Assembly: GCF_008831285.2 (NCBI RefSeq)
Contig: NC_045142.1
Location: forward strand, 15,193,354-15,257,353
DNA from: Nymphaea colorata
Lineage: Eukaryota; Streptophyta; Magnoliopsida; Nymphaeales; Nymphaeaceae
Direction of reading: 5' to 3'
Length of the DNA: 64,000 nt
The translations under genes were made by a program, and so were the position numbers. Positions 59,578 through 64,000 of this stretch are shown here, in pieces (position 1 is the first letter of the stretch; each line of letters starts with the position of its first letter). The notes under the pieces are model-generated. The model was not told the origin of the DNA. It did not search any database and was given only the letters and a program-made list of their open reading frames with translations.

Positions 59578-60512
59578 AGAGAGTAGGGATTCTTCCGCTG
59601 ATATGAGGATTGACAATTCTTGGTACCTTTACTAGGGGTAACTAATCCAAGGGCTATGATTATTGTTGATGCATTTTATTTTTACTTAACATCTTCTTCA
59701 TTCTAAATGTAGTGTGGTGCTTGGAAATAACGTTGAAAAACTTTTGGATGAGAAAATTTTGAAGAATCATTTAAGAGTATAAACCATTTTGACTTGGAAG
59801 ATTTTTGAATCGTAAGATCTTTCCAAATATCATTTGAAAATCTTTTGAAGATAATATGAGTATTTTAAAGTTTTTTTTTAAAGATCGATTTAGTGTTCTC
59901 TTAAGAACTTAAGTAGGTTTAAGATTTTGCTCTAATTTGGCTACAACTTAGCTAGAGCTTCATCTCATCTTGCTTAAGTTCTTTTAGAGATATGTTATTG
60001 ATTATTCATCAATTCCACAAGTAAATGTGAATGTATTGATTTTATATGATTAATAGTAAATTATTCATTCCTACCATATCATTCATTTGACGATATCCTT
60101 ATCATCACATACATATAAATTTGTTTATATACCTATCCTAAATATTCTCATGAAGACAAAAAAATGATTTGAAAGTAAAATGAAGTTGTAGACCATCAAA
60201 CATGATTTCAATATTGGATCATTACTTGAGTTTTGGTTTTAATGAAGTCAATAAATGAAAATAAAAATCTTAGATCTTGAGAAAGAAATAATCAAAAGAA
60301 TGAAAGAAAGAAAAAAAATTAAGCCAAGAGGAATAGGTAGAAAGAGAAAAGGAAAGAGATTTTGAAAAGGAAGAAGGAAAAATTTTAAAGAGAAAGGGAG
60401 GGATATATATGTGTGTGTGTGTGTATATAGTAATATAAACATACATATTTGATAATTTATAAAAGGTGGATGTTAAATGTAAGAGAAAGACAGAGAGAGA
60501 AGAATATTTTAG

Positions 60513-60570
<58 letters not shown>

Positions 60571-61756
60571 ACATGCATACATGTATATGAAAGTTTATAA
60601 AAAGAGGGTATTAACTCAAAGAGAAAGACAGAGATGATTCTAGAAAGAGAAACTATAATACACATATATTACTTATTTACATATGTATATGAAAATCTAT
60701 AAAGGAATATGTTAAATCATAGAGAGATGAGGATAAAGAGAGGTATTCATGTGCATGTATATGAATATAACATATATATGTGCATATGCATTTAAAAAAA
60801 AATTAAAATCAAGAGGTAACTTAGAGCATATCCAACTTCGAATGTTTGTTTATGCCCGTTGGAGAGGAACTTGGGCTTCTGTAAGAGCCCAGGCTAAATC
60901 TCCAAGGCCTCATTGAAGAGGGTTCTTATTTTCAAAATTCTTTTGAAAACATGATTCCATATATTTTCATATAAGCATAAAACAATAATCATTTCATCTA
61001 TTACATGAAAATTTACTTCTCCCACCATTAGATATCAAATAAAATCAAGCACACACGAAATGAAAAGTGAATAATGCAAGAGAACTCTTATTGGGATACC
61101 TAACCGCGTAATAAAAGAAATGCTAAACATGAGAATGTCAGGAAGATGCATTTTAATATGTAAAATTCGTAAGGAGTTTTCTTGGGCTGGACAAATCTCA
61201 ACCTTAAAAGTCAACATAATAATAAAGAAACCCCAATTCAAGCACTCATTCTTACCTTTCATTTGTATATTAATAAGAAAAGCAGTCTATTATCCATGAA
61301 TATCATCTCAAGATCTAATTTGGATCTAGAAGCGGCTTTATAGGTCCGTTTTCCTAGTTTGCACTTAATTTCATATGTGGGGTTCAGTTATGGACTTTTG
61401 GCTTCGTATTTCAGATTAAGGTGTGTATTTTAGACCTAGGACATGAATTTGGATCTTAATCTTGATCTAAATTTGGATTTTGGATTTAAATTTTGCATTT
61501 GGACTCAAATGTGGGTTTAGAAATTCGTTTTGGATTGAGTGGTCATGAATTAAACTTGGATACAAATATAGAAGTCTGTCTTGGGTCTAAGGTCGAGATT
61601 TGAATTTGGATACGGATTTAGAAGTTTTTTTTGAGTTGGGCTTGGGCTCAAGGTCCAAAATTAGATCCAAATCATTATAAAAATGGCTGAAATAACTGAG
61701 AACCTTGTTTGAGTAAAATGGAATACAGTGTTTTGAAAAAATTTAGGGTGAGAGCA
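59578..61756 (-). repeat. 3' LTR of gypsy element, about 2.2 kb
   Basis: On the minus strand it begins TGCTCTCACCC at 61756 and ends near 59578. It aligns with the + strand LTR at 23341-26451 along most of its length but lacks a segment of about 0.9 kb that contains that copy's GC-rich repeats, TATA box and leader. The lower end is set by where homology to 26440-26451 stops. Confidence 0.7.
60513..60566. repeat. (TA)n(TG)n microsatellite in LTR
   Basis: TA units followed by about 15 TG units. Confidence 0.9.
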
Positions 61757-61857
61757 GATGTCCTTCTTTGTTACTAAGCTGACGCATGTTGTGCTTAGTG
61801 GCAAAGATAATCACTCCATATTTTTTTCAAACAAGAACATGTTTAGAGTGGCATTTT

Positions 61858-62158
61858 AGGTTTAACCCCTTACTTGAATGAGTTATTTGAGCTTGTTGCA
61901 GGTTTAACCCTTTACCTGCATGGGTTTGAAAAAATTGAGTTCGGCTTTGACTACTTACTTGAGCGAGATGTTTTGTCTTGCATTGCAAGTTTAATCCTTT
62001 ACCTGCATGGGTTGCTGTTGGGTTGCGTTGCAAACTTAACTCCTTACCTGCATGAGTTGCTCTTGGGTTGCATTATATGCTTAACTCCTTACCTACATCG
62101 GTTGCTCTTGGGTTGTGTTGCAGGCTTAATCTCTTACCTGCATGGGTTTGCTCTCGAG
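61858..62158. repeat. 42-45-bp tandem repeat between integrase and 3' LTR
   Basis: Seven units: starts at about 61873, 61915, 61958, 62002, 62047, 62092 and 62137. The last four are exactly 45 bp apart. The core is TTACCTGCATGGGTTGCTCT with GGGTTGC and a GCAGGTTTAAC-like lead. The multiple-of-three period keeps frames open on both strands, giving 15-residue protein repeats such as PYLHELLLGC; these are probably not translated. Confidence 0.9.
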
Positions 62159-62289
62159 TTTTGAGTGATAATAACAAAAAACTGCCTCAGTGTAGTCATT
62201 ACTTTTTACAGCTGAGGAAAATTCAAATGGATAATAGATCAAATGTGGAGAACACAAGTATTTGTCGTTCATTGAAAGATGGATACAAG

Positions 62290-63205
62290 AGAACTAAGTA
62301 TAGAATTTCTTGAGGTGAAGAGCGTTAACAAGATTGGTAAATTTCACCCCATTAGCATCAACCAACTGGTATGAGTTATGGGGCAAGCTTCCTTAAGAAC
62401 GTATGAGCCTTCTCAGTTTGGTGCCCACTTACCAGGATGTTATCTTCTGAGGAGACCATGTAGGCTTAGCCCCTTTGGCGATAAGCTTCAGCATGCTCAA
62501 CCGCTTTTAGCCTCATTTCATCTAACAAATCGAGCTACATTAGTTTCTTCCGCTGATATTGATTTAGAGGATGTTCTATAAAAGAAGCGAACTTCAAAGT
62601 AGGTTTTAATACATGCAATGGTAGAACCACTTCTATTTCGTAGACTAGCTCTACTGGGGTGGCATTTGTTGGAGTTCTCATAGTAATGTGACATACTCAC
62701 AGGGCGTTGTGCATCTTTTCATGTCATTCTCTTTCAGTCTCCACTGTCCACTCCAAGATGTGGATCAGGATCTTATTGGTGGTTTTTGCATGTCATTTAC
62801 CTTGAGGGTAATAAGGAGATGAAAAATGATGTATGACACGGTATTTGTTGCATAATTATTTCATCTTTTCATTTTTTAAATGAGTTCCGTTATAAGATAT
62901 TATATCATGTAGGACTTCGAATATGTACAGAAGATTCTTATGAATAAAGGACACTACATGACACCCTTCTACTATTTTGAGTGTGACAATTTCTACCCAT
63001 TTAGTAAAATAGTTTGTTGCAGCAAGGACTTATGGTCGTTAGATGTTGTAGGGGATATAGATCTGATTGCATCATATGCCCACATTGAAATGGCCAAGGG
63101 AATGTTACAGAATGTAAGTGAAAGGTTGGTGCATGGGTTATTGGAGCATACAGTTGACATTCTTTACATCTTTTGACAAATTGGTAACAATCTTTTTGCA
63201 TAGTA
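62290..63205 (-). pseudogene. Degenerate gypsy integrase
   Basis: The zinc-binding part MQKDCYQFVKRCKECQLYAP with THAP (63120-63201) matches Tat-type integrase (DC..YV.RC..CQLHAPITHAP). PWPFQ..  follows. Near 62700-62790 broken frames read HEKMHNALW, and near 62510-62690 MRTPTNATPVELVYEIEVVL, LLDEMRLKAVEHAEAYRQRG, matching the C-terminal end (RTSTGATP..LVYG.EAVLP; L.E.RL.A..HA..YQ.R). Frameshifts and stops remove a continuous frame. Confidence 0.85.
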
Positions 63206-63419
63206 GGTCAATAATATCATATATGAACTATTTTCTTGGTGAAGGTTTGATAACCAACATGGCCTCCACGATCTCCTCGATGTGACTCTTTGATGACTTC
63301 CTTTGCTTCATCCTCATCAGACATAGGGAGTATTTGGTATTAAATCTTCACCTATATAGCATTCTTACAAGAATAAAGTACATTGCTGGCATACGTTGAA
63401 TCACTTTTTCTTTTTCTTT

Positions 63420-64000
63420 TTTTAGGCATTGAATCCTCCACTCTCAATGTAACTTTTAATATCATGATACCAATGCGTATTCCCCTCTTGGATATGAACA
63501 TGTTTCATTGTTTTAAAAATGGGATGCACTAATTTTCCAAACTCAAATAAACAGATTGGTTCATTGGCTCGAAAGGAGATAGTAGATCCTAAGCTCGCGA
63601 GACCATCTGCAATAAGGTTTCCCTCTCTTTTTATGTGAGCCAACTGTACTTCATCAGACTGACGGATTAAGGCAGTGTCAATCTCTTGATATGGTACCAA
63701 CTTTTCATCTTTGATCTACAATTCTCCATTTACATAGTTGATGATAAGTTGAGAGTCGCTAAAGGTGTGCACCTTTTTTACTTGGAAACTTAAAAAAGAA
63801 TAAAGTCCTTGTATGAGGGCTTCCTATTGAGCCATATTCTTGGTACATGGAAAGTCGAGTTTCAAAGAGTATGGAATCATTTCATCTTCCAAAATGATAA
63901 GCAAAATGCCTATAGCTGCTCCCATTACATTTTTGGATCTGTTAAAAAACATCTTTCGTGTCGGGGCCATTTCCAATATTAGCACATGTTCATCAGGAAA
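63420..64000 (-). pseudogene. Gypsy RNase H domain (partial, runs off edge)
   Basis: On the minus strand the frame reads NVMGAAIGILLIILEDEMIP, then LDFPCTKNMAQ*EALIQGLY, VHTFSDSQLIINYVNGEL and DEKLVPYQEIDTALIRQSDE, REGNLIADGLASL. This matches Tat-type RNase H (GAGIGVLLISPEG, LDFPCTNNMAEYEALI.GL, SDSQLIINQVNGEY, R.EN..ADALA.LA). The Glu of the AEYEAL motif region is lost to a stop. Another stop lies near 63718. The last residues lead toward the integrase zinc domain. Confidence 0.88.

Larger units (their letters stand above)
59578..64000 (-). mobile_element. Gypsy (Tat-type) retrotransposon, 3' part, minus strand
   Basis: Read on the minus strand from the right edge: RNase H (64000 to 63420), integrase (63200 to 62300), a non-coding part with 42-45-bp tandem repeats (62158 to 61858), then the 3' LTR (61756 to 59578). 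RT, gag and the 5' LTR would lie right of the window. It is inserted in the older plus-strand gypsy RT relic. Frames are broken in several places. Confidence 0.85.

Noticed and set aside
61858-62158. CRISPR-like array
   Set aside because: Units are contiguous tandem repeats without unique spacers, in plant DNA.
61827-62164. Leu-rich repeat protein on + and THAGKGLNLQ-type repeat protein on -
   Set aside because: Both are translations of the same 45-bp DNA tandem repeat in non-coding gypsy sequence.

Overview
This is eukaryotic, plant nuclear DNA. It is AT-rich and microsatellite-rich, its split genes have very long introns, and it is dominated by plant-type LTR retrotransposons and small DNA transposons. 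There is no sign of prokaryotic organisation, rRNA, tRNA or CRISPR. The species cannot be named from the sequence. Introns of about 11.4 kb and 20 kb packed with retroelements point to a seed plant with a transposon-rich genome.

Two host genes lie on the + strand. The first is TGD4 (chloroplast outer-envelope lipid transfer). Its last three coding exons are at 6450-6804, 18211-18545 and 19316-19513; the exons for roughly the first 180 residues were not found and probably lie left of the window. The second is a Golgi-type GT14/DUF266 glycosyltransferase (BC10-like). It is complete, with exons at 32960-33439 and 53413-54045, separated by a 19,973-bp intron and joined in phase 0. Both reading frames are intact.

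Layout from left to right. 1-3062 holds two minus-strand Copia elements: one cut by the window edge with gag and protease, and an older LTR plus leader. 3063-6449 is intron with a 207-bp tandem duplication. The 6805-18210 intron holds a long foldback, a 1.3-kb hAT-like element with an 8-bp target duplication, and a full-length Copia (11566-16848) inserted in an older Copia relic. 19514-32900 is intergenic, with a roughly 3.1-kb gypsy-type LTR, a hAT transposase relic and a GGGCC-type repeat. The 33440-53412 intron holds a Harbinger-like element with TTA duplications, a second and older Copia of the same family (36136-40766), a solo LTR with a 5-bp duplication, and two more hAT-like elements. 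54046-64000 is intergenic and holds a plus-strand gypsy RT relic interrupted by a minus-strand gypsy element with 3' LTR, tandem repeats, integrase and RNase H, running off the right edge.

The most distinctive signal is a dispersed family of small elements with CTA(T/A/C)GTCACA termini, subterminal GGGTACGG-like repeats and perfect 8-bp target duplications. There are three well-delimited copies and two or more fragments. I found no evidence of a new protein-based system.
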